A stretch of 47,684 nt of DNA, taken from Bacillota bacterium. GTDB lineage: Bacteria > Bacillota > DTU025. The stretch spans positions 1 to 47,684 of the forward strand of contig JAQVXE010000007.1 of assembly GCA_028709305.1 (NCBI GenBank), given 5' to 3'. How positions within the stretch are numbered: position 1 is the stretch's first letter; each line of letters starts with the position of its first letter. Shown here in pieces: positions 35,954 through 44,922 of the stretch. Below the pieces are notes generated by a model, which saw only the letters and a list, made by a program, of their open reading frames with translations, was not told the origin of the DNA and did not search any database. The position numbers and the translations under genes are program-made.

Positions 35954-36006
35954 TTTGCAAACACCGCCCGGTTCTCAAGATGCGCAGAAACGACCAAGCG
36001 CCCTAC

Positions 36007-37047
36007 CTACATGCGTTGCAGCACTATCCTGGAAATGTCGCTCACGGTAGCGTACACCATCAGCAGTACGAGCAGCGCCAGCCCCACAAACTTAAGAAAC
36101 CCTTCCACCTGCGGCGACAGTGGCTTGCCCCTTACTGCTTCAATTGTCAACAGGAGAACCCATCCACCATCCAAAACAGGAATGGGCATAAGGTTGAGCA
36201 ATCCAAGGCTCGTGGAGATCAGTGCCACCAACATCATCAAGCTTGGGAACCCTTGGCGAGCCGCTTGTGCAGACATCCCAGCTATCCCCACAATTCCTGC
36301 GACTTCAGCCTTCACCCTTCCCGTCAATGCTGCTCCCATTGATGCCAGGGTAGTATCGACAATTCCCAAGGTGTACCTGAATGACCCCAGTATGGAGCCG
36401 CCTGCCCCGGCCTTGCTGGGCACTTCCATAAGCGACATGCCTACGCGGCCGATGTTAGACTCGCTGTCACGAACCGGAGTCACTTCCAGTATGACCTTCT
36501 GGCCGTCGCGGAGCACCTCTACCTTGAGTTCCTTGCCCCAGCTTGAAGCGACCGTGTTTATGAATCCTGCAACACTGGCCACTGGCTTTCCATCTATGCT
36601 CAGTATAGTGTCATCAGCCTCAAACCCGGCGGCGGCCGCGGGGCTATCCTTGAACACCTCAACAACCGTGGCCATGGGAACTCCGTAGGATGCGAATATC
36701 ACAGAGAGAATCACTATGGCAAGCAGGAAATTCATGAGCGGTCCTGCGACTACAATGAGTATCCTCTGCCACACCGGACGATTCAAGAAACTTCTGGGGT
36801 CATCCTCATGTATCTGTTCTTCGGCCATATCCGAATCATCCATGCCTGCAAACCTGCACATGCCCCCCAGTGGCAGAGTGCGTATAGCGTAAAGCGTATC
36901 CCCCCTAGTCCAGGAGAAGAGACGAGGCCCAAAACCAATTGCGAACTCATAGACCTTCACGCCGCACGCTTTTGCAGCCACCAAGTGCCCAAACTCGTGG
37001 ACGAGCACCACAATTCCAACTACCACCAAAAAGGCTAGCGCGTACAT
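36007..37047 (-). CDS. rseP: Site-2 zinc metalloprotease RseP/RasP
   Basis: Intramembrane protease that cleaves anti-sigma factors and leftover signal peptides. The zinc motif HEFGH is in the first membrane helix (near residue 17), and the second metal site is in LNLMPIPVLDGG near the C-terminus. A single PDZ domain (about 115-190) lies between membrane segments. About 346 residues. ATG 37047 has GGAAGGTGCC before it and overlaps the end of dxr by 13 bp. The upstream extension to 37083 lies inside dxr. Confidence 0.95.
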   Translation of the reverse strand: MYALAFLVVVGIVVLVHEFGHLVAAKACGVKVYEFAIGFGPRLFSWTRGDTLYAIRTLPLGGMCRFAGMDDSDMAEEQIHEDDPRSFLNRPVWQRILIVVAGPLMNFLLAIVILSVIFASYGVPMATVVEVFKDSPAAAAGFEADDTILSIDGKPVASVAGFINTVASSWGKELKVEVLRDGQKVILEVTPVRDSESNIGRVGMSLMEVPSKAGAGGSILGSFRYTLGIVDTTLASMGAALTGRVKAEVAGIVGIAGMSAQAARQGFPSLMMLVALISTSLGLLNLMPIPVLDGGWVLLLTIEAVRGKPLSPQVEGFLKFVGLALLVLLMVYATVSDISRIVLQRM

Positions 37048-38189
37048 GGGCGGCACCTTCCTCTTACATATTCCCTCGCCCATATGTCAGCTCTGACTAT
37101 GTCATCCAGAGAAGGCTCTCTCACCACAGAAGATGAATCCATAGCCTCAAAAACAAGGTCAGGTATGTCAAGGAAGCGAACCTTGCCTCGGAGAAAAAGA
37201 CTTACAGCCTCCTCATTTGCCGCCGACATCACAACAGGAGCTACGCCCCCCCGCTTCAAAGCTTCATGCCCCAAGCCTGCCCCGGGAAACCTCGACAGAT
37301 CCGGCTCCTCAAAAGTCAAAGTTGCCAAAGAGCTCAAGTCGAGCCTGGAGGCAAGGCCTTCCTCTCTGTCAGGATATGTGAGGGCATACTGTATCGGAGT
37401 GCGCATATCTGCCGTTCCGAGCTGAGCGATTACTGAGCCATCGCGGTATTCGACCATTGAGTGGATCACGCTCTGGCGATGTATGACAATATCTATCATC
37501 TCCGGACTCACATCAAAAAGCCAACGAGCCTCTACTACCTCCAACGCCTTGTTTATCATCGTCGCTGAATCTACAGAGATCTTCGGCCCCATGTCCCAGT
37601 TGGGATGGGCTATTGCCTCTTCTACAGCAACATCCGAAAGATCACGCCTGTCACGGAAGGGACCGCCAGACGCCGTTAGTATAATGCGGGAAATGGCGTC
37701 CCTATCCTGCCCCCGAATGCATTGGAATATGGCTGAATGCTCGCTATCAACCGGCCTTATGGAAACTCCGGCCCGCCGAGCGCGCTCCATTACTATGGAA
37801 CCTGCAGCCACAAGCGTTTCCTTGTTAGCAAGGGCCACATCGTGCCCGGCATCGATTGCAGCCAGGGTGGACCATACGCCTGCAAACCCGACAATGGCAT
37901 TGACAACTATGTCATGCTTCCTTGATGCAGCAAGCTGGACAAGGCCTTCAGGCCCCACAAGTAGCTCCGGCGCCGGACTCAGTTCAGAGAATGCAGCCTC
38001 AGCACGTGCCTGAGCCCGCACGTCGCCGATTGCCACCATAGTGGGGCTAAACTGGCGCGCCTGTTCCACTAGAAGCTCAACGTTGGAGTAGGCTGACAAA
38101 CCACTCACCTTGAGCCCCAAGGAACGCGCAACATCAAGGGATTGAACGCCCACCGAGCCGGTGGATCCAAGAACACAAATCGATCTCAT
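37035..38189 (-). CDS. dxr: 1-deoxy-D-xylulose 5-phosphate reductoisomerase
   Basis: First committed step of the MEP pathway, NADPH-dependent, 384 residues. The NADPH site is LGSTGSVGVQSLD at the N-terminus. The metal- and substrate-binding region includes PVDSEHSAIFQ and PKISVDSATMINKALEVVEA. ATG 38189 has GAGGAGTAGATT before it, 3 bp after the previous gene. It stands between the AI-2E family gene and rseP. Confidence 0.97.
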   Translation of the reverse strand: MRSICVLGSTGSVGVQSLDVARSLGLKVSGLSAYSNVELLVEQARQFSPTMVAIGDVRAQARAEAAFSELSPAPELLVGPEGLVQLAASRKHDIVVNAIVGFAGVWSTLAAIDAGHDVALANKETLVAAGSIVMERARRAGVSIRPVDSEHSAIFQCIRGQDRDAISRIILTASGGPFRDRRDLSDVAVEEAIAHPNWDMGPKISVDSATMINKALEVVEARWLFDVSPEMIDIVIHRQSVIHSMVEYRDGSVIAQLGTADMRTPIQYALTYPDREEGLASRLDLSSLATLTFEEPDLSRFPGAGLGHEALKRGGVAPVVMSAANEEAVSLFLRGKVRFLDIPDLVFEAMDSSSVVREPSLDDIVRADIWAREYVRGRCRPCTR

Positions 38190-38192
38190 AAT

Positions 38193-39236
38193 CTACTCCT
38201 CATCAAGTGGAAAGACTGGCAGGATCACTGAGTGAAAGACCGCCTTGATGAATATCACTGCCAGTGGACCTGCTATGAAGCCTTTTGTGCCGAAGAGGCG
38301 AATTCCCACGTATACAGATATCAACGCTACAAGCGGATGAAGGCCGAGGTTCTCACCCATCACTTTTCCCTCGGCCATCTGTCGAATAATGGAGTTGACT
38401 GCCAATATGACAAGCAAACCCAATCCAAAGCCGAAGTGGCCCACTATGAAATGATACCCGGCCCATGGCAGAATCAGAAGAGAAGGGCCAATAACGGGCA
38501 GCAGATCGAGGACGGCACAGACCAACCCCAAAAGCCAAGAATAGTTGATGCCCATTATGGAGAAGCCGATTACCGTCATCACGCCTGTTATGCACATCAG
38601 CACAAGCCTCGACCTCAGATAGCCTACGAATCCGGAAAGGAGCTCACCTCTTACCTTGCGCGCCTGCTTTCGCCATGATCTCGGCATTATCCTGAGGAGA
38701 GCCTCAGAAAGCTTCATGTGATCACGGGAAATGAAGAATGTGGATATGACACTCAACATGAATACCAGTGTGAACTGGGGGAGGCCACCTATGAATGAAG
38801 CAACACCAGAGACTCCCACCTGAACGAGCTGAAGAAGCCTGTCTTGGTTGGCCCTAATCGCCTCGACGAGCGGAATCGGCAATCCTGCAAAGAAGTCCTC
38901 AGCCTTTGCTATTAGGTTGTCCAGAGCCTCGCCAAACGATCGGCTGAGGCCGCCCAGGTTCCGAGAAAGCTGATCGACTTCTCTGGCAATCTCAGTGACT
39001 CCCAGGGTCACAATCAACCCAAGCACGAGCGCGAGCACTACAAGGACTACTCCGACAGCAACTCCCCTGGAGATCCTGGGGCTCTTCTGTACGAGCCTAA
39101 CCGCAGGCTCTATCATGATAGCCAGGAAAAGGGCAACAACAAAGGGCGTGAACAGGGGAAGCAAGTACATGATCACCAAGTATGACCCCACGACGAGCGC
39201 CGAAAGGGACATAGCCGCCTTTGCACTGTTGTTCAC
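38193..39236 (-). CDS. AI-2E family transporter (YtvI/PerM-like membrane protein)
   Basis: Polytopic membrane protein of about 347 residues. Two N-terminal helix pairs, a long amphipathic central region (about 90-150) and the C-terminal LDLLPVIGPSLLILPW, typical of the AI-2E exporter (DUF20/PerM) family, are visible. Members include the sporulation protein YtvI and efflux proteins; the transported compound is not predictable. GTG 39236 is chosen because GGAGGTGGTT precedes it. It is inserted between cdsA and dxr, which are adjacent in most Bacillota, and lies 32 bp after cdsA. Confidence 0.88.
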   Translation of the reverse strand: MNNSAKAAMSLSALVVGSYLVIMYLLPLFTPFVVALFLAIMIEPAVRLVQKSPRISRGVAVGVVLVVLALVLGLIVTLGVTEIAREVDQLSRNLGGLSRSFGEALDNLIAKAEDFFAGLPIPLVEAIRANQDRLLQLVQVGVSGVASFIGGLPQFTLVFMLSVISTFFISRDHMKLSEALLRIMPRSWRKQARKVRGELLSGFVGYLRSRLVLMCITGVMTVIGFSIMGINYSWLLGLVCAVLDLLPVIGPSLLILPWAGYHFIVGHFGFGLGLLVILAVNSIIRQMAEGKVMGENLGLHPLVALISVYVGIRLFGTKGFIAGPLAVIFIKAVFHSVILPVFPLDEE

Positions 39237-39268
39237 ACAACCACCTCCGCGCACGCGCGTCTGCGGTG

Positions 39269-40081
39269 TTACAGCATTAGCCTCAAGTAATAGTATGCGA
39301 TCGGGCTGACGAAGAAGAAGCTGTCGAACCTGTCCAGCACGCCTCCGTGCCCCGGAAACATTTTTCCTGCATCCTTCACGCCTGCATCGCGTTTCATGCC
39401 GGATTCCGCCAGATCACCGATCTGGCTGCATGCGGCAATGAGGACCGCAAAAACGATGGCTTGCGGCCATCTCAGAGTATACCACAGGCCGGTATGCTCT
39501 CCCAACACCTTGTACGCGGCAGACCCAGCCACAGCCCAGACGAAGCCGCCTATTGAACCTTCCACGGTTTTGTTCGGCGACATACTTGGGGAAAGCTTGT
39601 GCCGTCCAAACGCTCTGCCAATGAAGAACGCACCCATATCAGTAAGCCATACGAGCACCAGCACCAGCAGCGCAAGGCCCAATCCGGCCTCGCCAAAGGC
39701 CCCCCTTATCAGGCAGAAACGACTCAGAGTCCACCCGCAGTAAACAACTCCGAACACCTCAAGGGCCGGCACAGCCATGGAGCCTGCAGGCGTAGCCCTG
39801 AAAACCTGCCTGCCAAGGGAAAAGGCTAGAACCAAAGCGAGCAGTGGACCGCCATACGCTCCATTGTATAAAACAGCGTCAACCACAAGCAGTGCAGACC
39901 CGACGGATATCACGGGCTGACTAGGAGTCCACGCTTTCGTCTGGCACATCCTAGCATACTCCACGCCGCCAATGACGGCTATGACTGCCGACACCACGGC
40001 CAGCGGAGCTCCTCCCATCCAGAGAACGAAGATGCCGATGGGCGCACCTATTAGGCCAACCAACACCCTTGCCCTCATCAT
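39269..40081 (-). CDS. cdsA: Phosphatidate cytidylyltransferase (CDP-diglyceride synthase)
   Basis: Membrane enzyme making CDP-diacylglycerol from phosphatidate and CTP. 270 residues with seven or eight membrane segments. The signatures are intact: LSPSMSPNKTVEGSIGG in the middle and the C-terminal KRDAGVKDAGKMFPGHGGVL followed by DRFDS. ATG 40081 overlaps the uppS stop (ATGA). Confidence 0.96.
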   Translation of the reverse strand: MMRARVLVGLIGAPIGIFVLWMGGAPLAVVSAVIAVIGGVEYARMCQTKAWTPSQPVISVGSALLVVDAVLYNGAYGGPLLALVLAFSLGRQVFRATPAGSMAVPALEVFGVVYCGWTLSRFCLIRGAFGEAGLGLALLVLVLVWLTDMGAFFIGRAFGRHKLSPSMSPNKTVEGSIGGFVWAVAGSAAYKVLGEHTGLWYTLRWPQAIVFAVLIAACSQIGDLAESGMKRDAGVKDAGKMFPGHGGVLDRFDSFFFVSPIAYYYLRLML

Positions 40082-40809
40082 CCTCTTTCACCTCGACCGT
40101 CGTGAGGGCCGGATTCTAGGCCCCCGTATCTCCTACTCCTTGACTGGAAGAATTCGATGGCTTCGTCGAGATCCTCGGCACGAAAATCAGGCCATAGAAT
40201 GTCCATGACATAGATCTCAGAGTATGCAGCCTGCCAAAGCATGAAGTTGCTGATTCTGCTCTCGCCGCCGGTCCGTATGATCAGATCCGGATTGGGCTGC
40301 CCGGAAGTGGCCAGTCTGGAGGAGACCAGATCCTCGCCAATGTCTGACATGTCTATTCGCCCTTGGGCGACATCCTCGGCTATTTGGCGAGTGGCCGAAA
40401 CCACGTCCCATCTGCCCCCATAGTTCAGGGCAACGTTCACGGTTATCCTTGAACCGCCCGCTGTGATCTTCTCAGCTCCGGATACCACAGAACGAACCGG
40501 CCATGGGAGCCGACTTCTGTCGCCTATGATATTCAGTTTTGCTCCCGACCTGGCAAGCTCAGAGGATTCATTCCGGAAGAACTCCTCCATCAGCAAGAAC
40601 AAACCCTGCACTTCAGCAACGGGTCGCTTCCAGTTCTCTGTAGAGAATGCGAACAACGTAAGGTATTCCACACCTCTATCCCGTGCAGCTAGAACAGTCT
40701 TCTTGGCCACCTCTGTTCCAGCTCGGTGGCCATACAGGCGCGGCTTTCCCTGCTTCTCGGCCCACCTGCCGTTACCGTCCATTATGATTCCTATATGCGC
40801 TGGAAGCAA
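40078..40809 (-). CDS. uppS: Undecaprenyl diphosphate synthase (isoprenyl transferase)
   Basis: Makes the C55 lipid carrier for peptidoglycan by cis-condensation of IPP. 243 residues. The catalytic IIMDGNGRWA (Asp near 10) is at the N-terminus, FAFSTENW in the first half and LIIRTGGESRISNF near the C-terminus. The start is TTG 40809 with GGGAGGAACCCC before it. It lies after a strong hairpin that follows frr, so it may have its own promoter, but none is clear. Confidence 0.97.
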   Translation of the reverse strand: MLPAHIGIIMDGNGRWAEKQGKPRLYGHRAGTEVAKKTVLAARDRGVEYLTLFAFSTENWKRPVAEVQGLFLLMEEFFRNESSELARSGAKLNIIGDRSRLPWPVRSVVSGAEKITAGGSRITVNVALNYGGRWDVVSATRQIAEDVAQGRIDMSDIGEDLVSSRLATSGQPNPDLIIRTGGESRISNFMLWQAAYSEIYVMDILWPDFRAEDLDEAIEFFQSRSRRYGGLESGPHDGRGERG

Positions 40810-40887
40810 AGGGGTTCCTCCCTTCAGAGCGACAGAAGTGACATGGTCCAGCGCTCTGTTGCGCCAGACGACACTGAAATCATACTA

Positions 40888-40912
40888 TAAACCCCCTCAG
40901 ATTGAGGGGGTT
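40888..40912 (-). terminator. Hairpin between frr and uppS
   Basis: AACCCCCTCA (40890-40899) and TGAGGGGGTT (40903-40912) form a perfect 10-bp stem with a 3-nt loop. On the minus strand it is followed by TATAGT after the TTT of the stem end. It probably terminates most transcripts of the pyrH-frr unit. Confidence 0.7.
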
Positions 40913-40936
40913 ATAGGCCTAGAGAACATGCACAGC

Positions 40937-41494
40937 CTACACCTGCATGATTTCGACTTCCTTCTCGGCCAGCATGTCGTCGATTTCTGCAATGTACTTA
41001 TCAGTCACTTTCTGGATCTCATCTTGCGCACGGCGTAGCTCGTCTTCGGTTATTGTGCCTTCCTTTTCAAGGGAGCGAACCTCGTCCATGGCATCACGCC
41101 TTACTCCCCTGATGTTGATGCGCTTCTCTTCAGCCATCTTACGCACTAGCTTAACCAATTCCCGTCGGCGTTCCTCTGTAAGGTGCGGAATGGCCATGCG
41201 TATGACATTCCCGTCGTTTGCAGGGACCAAACCGATGTCTGACTTCTGAATCGCCCTTTCAATCTGCCCCAGAACTGACTTGTCCCACGGCGTTACCACA
41301 AGCAAACGCGGTTCAGGCGCTGAGACACTGGCTATCTGCGTCAGAGGTGTCGGAGTATCGTAGTAATCTACTACTATCCTGTCGAGGATGGCTGGATTGG
41401 CACGCCCGGTGCGGACTCCAGCGAAATCTCGGCTCGTAGACTCGATCACTTCTTTCATCCGTTCCTCTGCCAGCTCTAGCTCGTCCTTGTACAC
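40937..41494 (-). CDS. frr: Ribosome recycling factor
   Basis: With EF-G splits post-termination ribosomes. 185 residues from GTG 41494, the exact usual length. GGGAGGG lies a good distance before that codon. The family sequence DFAGVRTGRANPAILDRI is near the N-terminus and RRELVKLVRKMAEEKRINIR in the second half. It starts 2 bp after the pyrH stop. The frame open to 41515 lies inside pyrH. Confidence 0.97.
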   Translation of the reverse strand: MYKDELELAEERMKEVIESTSRDFAGVRTGRANPAILDRIVVDYYDTPTPLTQIASVSAPEPRLLVVTPWDKSVLGQIERAIQKSDIGLVPANDGNVIRMAIPHLTEERRRELVKLVRKMAEEKRINIRGVRRDAMDEVRSLEKEGTITEDELRRAQDEIQKVTDKYIAEIDDMLAEKEVEIMQV

Positions 41495-41496
41495 AC

Positions 41497-42225
41497 CTAA
41501 TCCCTCCCAATCCACGTCCCAACTGGCTCACCCACTAATGCTCTTCTTATGTTGCCTTCGCGGAGCAAGTTGAAAACTACAATCGGTATTCCGTTTTCCA
41601 TGCAAAGCGAAGCTGCAGTGGAATCCATCACGCCAAGCTCCCGGCTGATTACGTCAATAAATGATAACTTCTTGTAGAAGGTAGCTTCCGGGTTCTTCAA
41701 CGGGTCAGAGTCGTATACTCCTTCGACCCTCTTTGCCATCAGAATCACATCCGCCTCTATCTCGGCCGCACGCAGCGCTGCTGCTGTGTCAGTGGAGAAG
41801 AACGGATTTCCAGTACCTGCCCCGAAGATCACGATCCTGCCCTTCTCCAGATGGCGTAGGGCTCTGCGACGTATGTAAGGTTCAGCTACCTCGCGCATCT
41901 CAATGGCTGTAAGCACTCGTGTCGGTATTCCGGTATCTTCGAGAGCTTCCTGCAATACTACGGAGTTGATGACGGTAGCAAGCATGCCTGCGTAATCTGC
42001 GCTGCTTCGATCCATGCCCATCTGACTGGCCTCAGCGCCCCGCCATATGTTTCCTCCGCCCACAACTATGGCCAGCTGCGCTCCTAAGGCATAGCCTTCG
42101 GCGACTTGGCCTGCAATCCATCTGACGGTGTCAATATCGACACCGGTTCCCCGTTGTCCCGCAAGCGCCTCACCAGACAGCTTCAGGACCACTCGGCTGT
42201 ACTTAGGCCTTTCCAAGATCGTCAC
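41497..42225 (-). CDS. pyrH: UMP kinase
   Basis: Hexameric kinase making UDP from UMP. 242 residues. [20 protein letters not shown] and the C-terminal [19 protein letters not shown] are family features. The start is uncertain: GTG 42225 overlaps the stop of a possible 10-codon leader ORF (GTGA), while TTG 42216 has better spacing from GAGGAG. Unlike the usual close spacing of tsf and pyrH, a strong terminator stands between them here, so pyrH-frr may be transcribed from its own promoter. Confidence 0.96.
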   Translation of the reverse strand: MTILERPKYSRVVLKLSGEALAGQRGTGVDIDTVRWIAGQVAEGYALGAQLAIVVGGGNIWRGAEASQMGMDRSSADYAGMLATVINSVVLQEALEDTGIPTRVLTAIEMREVAEPYIRRRALRHLEKGRIVIFGAGTGNPFFSTDTAAALRAAEIEADVILMAKRVEGVYDSDPLKNPEATFYKKLSFIDVISRELGVMDSTAASLCMENGIPIVVFNLLREGNIRRALVGEPVGTWIGRD

Positions 42226-42254
42226 TCCTCGTTGGATTCTATACGACCGTCCAT
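42222..42254 (-). other. Possible 10-codon leader peptide ORF coupled to pyrH
   Basis: ATG 42254 is preceded by AGGAGGAGA, a better ribosome binding site than that of pyrH. It encodes [10 protein letters not shown], and its TGA overlaps the GTG start of pyrH (GTGA). Translation of this mini-ORF could couple to or control pyrH. There is no homology evidence. Confidence 0.3.
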
Positions 42255-42296
42255 TCTCCTCCTGTATTTGCTATTCAGACCATGATGGCTATGCAA

Positions 42297-42324
42297 AGGA
42301 GAGAACACGATTGTGTTCTCTCCT
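42297..42324 (-). terminator. Terminator of the rpsB-tsf unit
   Basis: AGGAGAGAACAC (42297-42308) and GTGTTCTCTCCT (42313-42324) form a perfect 12-bp stem with a 4-nt loop, followed on the minus strand by TTTGCAT. It starts 16 bp after the tsf stop. Confidence 0.75.
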
Positions 42325-42340
42325 CACTTGATTACCCTTA

Positions 42341-42940
42341 TCAGAGAGCCTCTCCGCGTTCAAATCGGGCAAATCTTCTCACTGTGATGTTCTCGCCCAA
42401 GAGCCCTATCGTCTCACGGATTAGGTCCTCCACTAATTTCTCCGGTTCACGGATAAATGGCTGATCCAAAAGGCAGATCTCCTGATAGAACTTGTCAAGC
42501 CTACCTTCTACGATCTTGTCCGCAATCTTCTCCGGCTTTCCCTCGTTAAGCGCCTGAGTTCGATATATCTGGCGCTCTTCTTCAATCACATCGCCGGGAA
42601 CTTCATCACGTGATACGTACAGAGGCCTAGACGCAGCCACCTGCATGGCGAGATCCCGCACCAAGGTGCGAAATTGGTCTGTCTTGGCAACAAAGTCCGT
42701 CTCGCAGTTTACCTCAATAAGCACGCCTATCCTACCACCCATGTGGATGTAGGAGTCGACCACACCCTCTGCGGTCTCTCTCCCGGCACGCTTTGATGCT
42801 GCAGCGAGGCCCTTTTCACGCAGGAATATGACGGCCTTGTCGAAATCGCCTCCGGTCTCAACAAGCGCCTTCTTGCAATCCATCATACCCGCGCCCGTAC
42901 GCTCACGAAGCTCCTTTACCATGGATGCAGTGATTTCCAT
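42341..42940 (-). CDS. tsf: Translation elongation factor Ts
   Basis: Nucleotide exchange factor for EF-Tu. 199 residues, the short form found in many Clostridia and Thermus rather than the 280-residue E. coli form. The N-terminal UBA-like domain includes [19 protein letters not shown], and [14 protein letters not shown] marks the core. The second dimerisation subdomain is missing, as in other short forms. ATG 42940 lies ten bases after GGGGGG. It follows rpsB by 20 bp. Confidence 0.97.
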   Translation of the reverse strand: MEITASMVKELRERTGAGMMDCKKALVETGGDFDKAVIFLREKGLAAASKRAGRETAEGVVDSYIHMGGRIGVLIEVNCETDFVAKTDQFRTLVRDLAMQVAASRPLYVSRDEVPGDVIEEERQIYRTQALNEGKPEKIADKIVEGRLDKFYQEICLLDQPFIREPEKLVEDLIRETIGLLGENITVRRFARFERGEAL

Positions 42941-42960
42941 TAGCAAATGTCCCCCCGCGT

Positions 42961-43761
42961 TTACTCAGCGTCCTCGTCAGTGTCGGCATCGCCAAACTCA
43001 TCAGACGCCTGGGATTCCCCGTTGTCATCATCTAGACTGCGCTCTTCATCGTACTCTTCTTCTGCCAGAGCCTGATCCAAGCCCTCGCGTCCTTCAATGG
43101 CTGCATCAGCCATCTTCGAAGTGAGAAGCCTCACAGCACGAATCGCGTCGTCGTTGCCTGGGATCACGTAGTCCACTTCATCAGGATCGCAGTTGGTGTC
43201 CACAATCGCAATGATCGGGATCTCAAGCCGCCTGGCTTCAGCGACTGCAATTCTCTCCTTGCGAGGATCTACAATGAACACTACGCTAGGAAGCTGCTTC
43301 ATGTCGCGTATCCCAGCCATGCGTTTCTGAAGTTTCGTCCTTTCGGCGACAAGCTTCTGCACTTCCTTCTTGGGAAGCGCGTCGAAGGTGCCGTCCTCTT
43401 CCATCTCCTCAAGCCTCTTCATCCACTCTACACGCTTACGCATAGTGGCGAAGTTGGTAAGCATCCCGCCTAGCCAGCGCTCGTTAACCCAGTACATCCC
43501 GCAACGCTGAGCTTCTTCAGAGATAGTATCACGAGCCTGCTTCTTTGTGCCCACGAAAAGCACTGAACCTCCGTCTTGCACAGTGTCAAGGACGAAGTTA
43601 TAGGCATCATCCAGTTTTCTTATCGTTTGCTGGAGGTCGATGATGTAGATGCCATTTCGCGAAGTGAAGATATACGGCTTCATTTTGGGATTCCAACGCC
43701 TCGTCTGGTGTCCAAAGTGCACACCAGCCTCAAGCAATTGTTTCATGGTTACTACTGCCAC
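42961..43761 (-). CDS. rpsB: 30S ribosomal protein S2
   Basis: 266 residues from GTG 43761, which has GGAGGAGGTG before it. The frame is open to 43830, but [20 protein letters not shown] is the family-like start. [12 protein letters not shown], the central coiled-coil region and [20 protein letters not shown] are intact. After the conserved core comes a C-terminal extension of about 45 residues very rich in Asp and Glu, probably disordered. First gene of an rpsB-tsf unit with its own promoter. Confidence 0.97.
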   Translation of the reverse strand: MAVVTMKQLLEAGVHFGHQTRRWNPKMKPYIFTSRNGIYIIDLQQTIRKLDDAYNFVLDTVQDGGSVLFVGTKKQARDTISEEAQRCGMYWVNERWLGGMLTNFATMRKRVEWMKRLEEMEEDGTFDALPKKEVQKLVAERTKLQKRMAGIRDMKQLPSVVFIVDPRKERIAVAEARRLEIPIIAIVDTNCDPDEVDYVIPGNDDAIRAVRLLTSKMADAAIEGREGLDQALAEEEYDEERSLDDDNGESQASDEFGDADTDEDAE

Positions 43762-43886
43762 GCAAATCACCTCCTCCCGCAGCGGTTTCCCCTCCAACCT
43801 CATCATCTTGGAGTTCCACCAGATGCACAACTTGCATCCGGCACCGCAACCCCAATCCGAAGGTCGTGTGTAGTCGCACAGCGGTT

Positions 43887-43915
43887 AGTATATCACACGC
43901 TGGAGCGCCCGACAA
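43887..43915 (-). promoter_or_regulatory. Probable sigma-A promoter of rpsB-tsf
   Basis: Minus-strand TTGTCG (43910-43915) and TATACT (43887-43892) are 17 bp apart. The -10 matches five of six consensus bases. The resulting leader of about 120 nt has a small hairpin (GATGCA/TGCATC near 43818-43834) and could take part in S2 autoregulation, but I cannot match it to a known leader. Confidence 0.6.
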
Positions 43916-44011
43916 GCGCGCCTGCTGCCATGCTGCCTGCTGCGGGGCAAGACCGCTACTGGATCCACTGCAACGGTCAATACTACGCTTTGCCCAGAGC
44001 CGCAGGCGCAG

Positions 44012-44803
44012 CTAACGAGCGCGCAACCTATCTAGTTCCTCGAACAACCTGTCATTGAGAACCCGGATGTATGTTCCCTTCATGCCAAGCGAACGCGACT
44101 CTATAACGCCAGCGCTCTCAAACTTGCGCAGCGCATTGACAATCACTGATCTGGTTATGCCCACTCTGTCTGCAATCTTCGATGCAACAAGAAGCCCTTC
44201 GTCGCCATCGAGTTCATCGAAGATGTGTTCAACTGCTTCCTGTTCAGAGTAGGAGAGCGTTTCCAGTGCCATCTGCACAGCCGCTCGTTTCCTGGCCTCT
44301 TCCTCTGCCTTTTCATTTTTGGATCTGTAGATTTCCATTCCTATGAATGTTGCGCCGTATTCGGTGAGCATTATGGCGTTCTCACCAAGCTCGCCATCGA
44401 TCTTTGAAAGAAGCAGCGTTCCGACGCGCTCGCCTCCTCCAATAATCGGCGTGATAGTTAGGCTGCATGACTCCGACCTTCCCAGCGTCTCGTCGCAGAG
44501 CATTTTCAAACCATCATTGGGCCTACGATTGACATCGGTTTCGAATACCTTGAGCAGCTCCTCATTGGCGCGCGGAGGTATGTATCCATTGTAGAGAAGC
44601 CCCGAGTCTGTGCCCTCAAAATCGTAATCAGCCAGATGGGCCAGCGAATGGCCTAGTATCTTGCCATTCTTCGCTATAACAAGAACCTGACTCTCTAACA
44701 CCTCTGCAAGCGTCTGGGCGATTTCCTCAAAACGCCCTGGATAACCTGGCCAATTCTGAATGAGCTTGCTTATTCTGCGCGTGCTCTCCAGTAGTGAGCT
44801 CAC
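44012..44803 (-). CDS. codY: Global transcriptional regulator CodY
   Basis: GTP- and branched-chain-amino-acid-sensing repressor, 263 residues. The N-terminal GAF-like domain begins SSLLESTRRISKLIQ and continues to about residue 160. A linker helix follows, then the winged helix-turn-helix with ASKIADRVGITRSVIVNALR and the very conserved ESRSLGMKGTYIRVLN. The start is GTG 44803, with GGAGGTC upstream. It has its own promoter after hslU. The same chromosome region carries a likely branched-chain 2-oxoacid operon, which CodY would be a natural candidate to regulate, but I see no good CodY box there. Confidence 0.96.
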   Translation of the reverse strand: MSSLLESTRRISKLIQNWPGYPGRFEEIAQTLAEVLESQVLVIAKNGKILGHSLAHLADYDFEGTDSGLLYNGYIPPRANEELLKVFETDVNRRPNDGLKMLCDETLGRSESCSLTITPIIGGGERVGTLLLSKIDGELGENAIMLTEYGATFIGMEIYRSKNEKAEEEARKRAAVQMALETLSYSEQEAVEHIFDELDGDEGLLVASKIADRVGITRSVIVNALRKFESAGVIESRSLGMKGTYIRVLNDRLFEELDRLRAR

Positions 44804-44872
44804 TTTTAGACCTCCTCTCACCGGCCACGGATGCTTCTCCGTGCGCTCCCAATTAGGAGCAAGTTATGCTCT

Positions 44873-44901
44873 TTTATATTGTCCAAACATTTAACTTTCA
44901 A
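44873..44901 (-). promoter_or_regulatory. Probable sigma-A promoter of codY
   Basis: Minus-strand TTGAAA (44896-44901) and TATAAA (44873-44878) are separated by 17 bp; each matches five of six consensus bases. It lies in the 119-bp gap between hslU and codY, about 70 bp before the codY start. Confidence 0.7.
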
Positions 44902-44922
44902 CACAGGAGCCAACGGCCGGAG

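Noticed and set aside
35876-36688. 270-residue plus-strand open frame
   Set aside because: Runs antisense across the ispG start and rseP; both minus-strand genes are clear family members.
43762-43886. Riboswitch or known r-protein leader before rpsB
   Set aside because: Only a small hairpin is evident and I cannot match it to a known motif.
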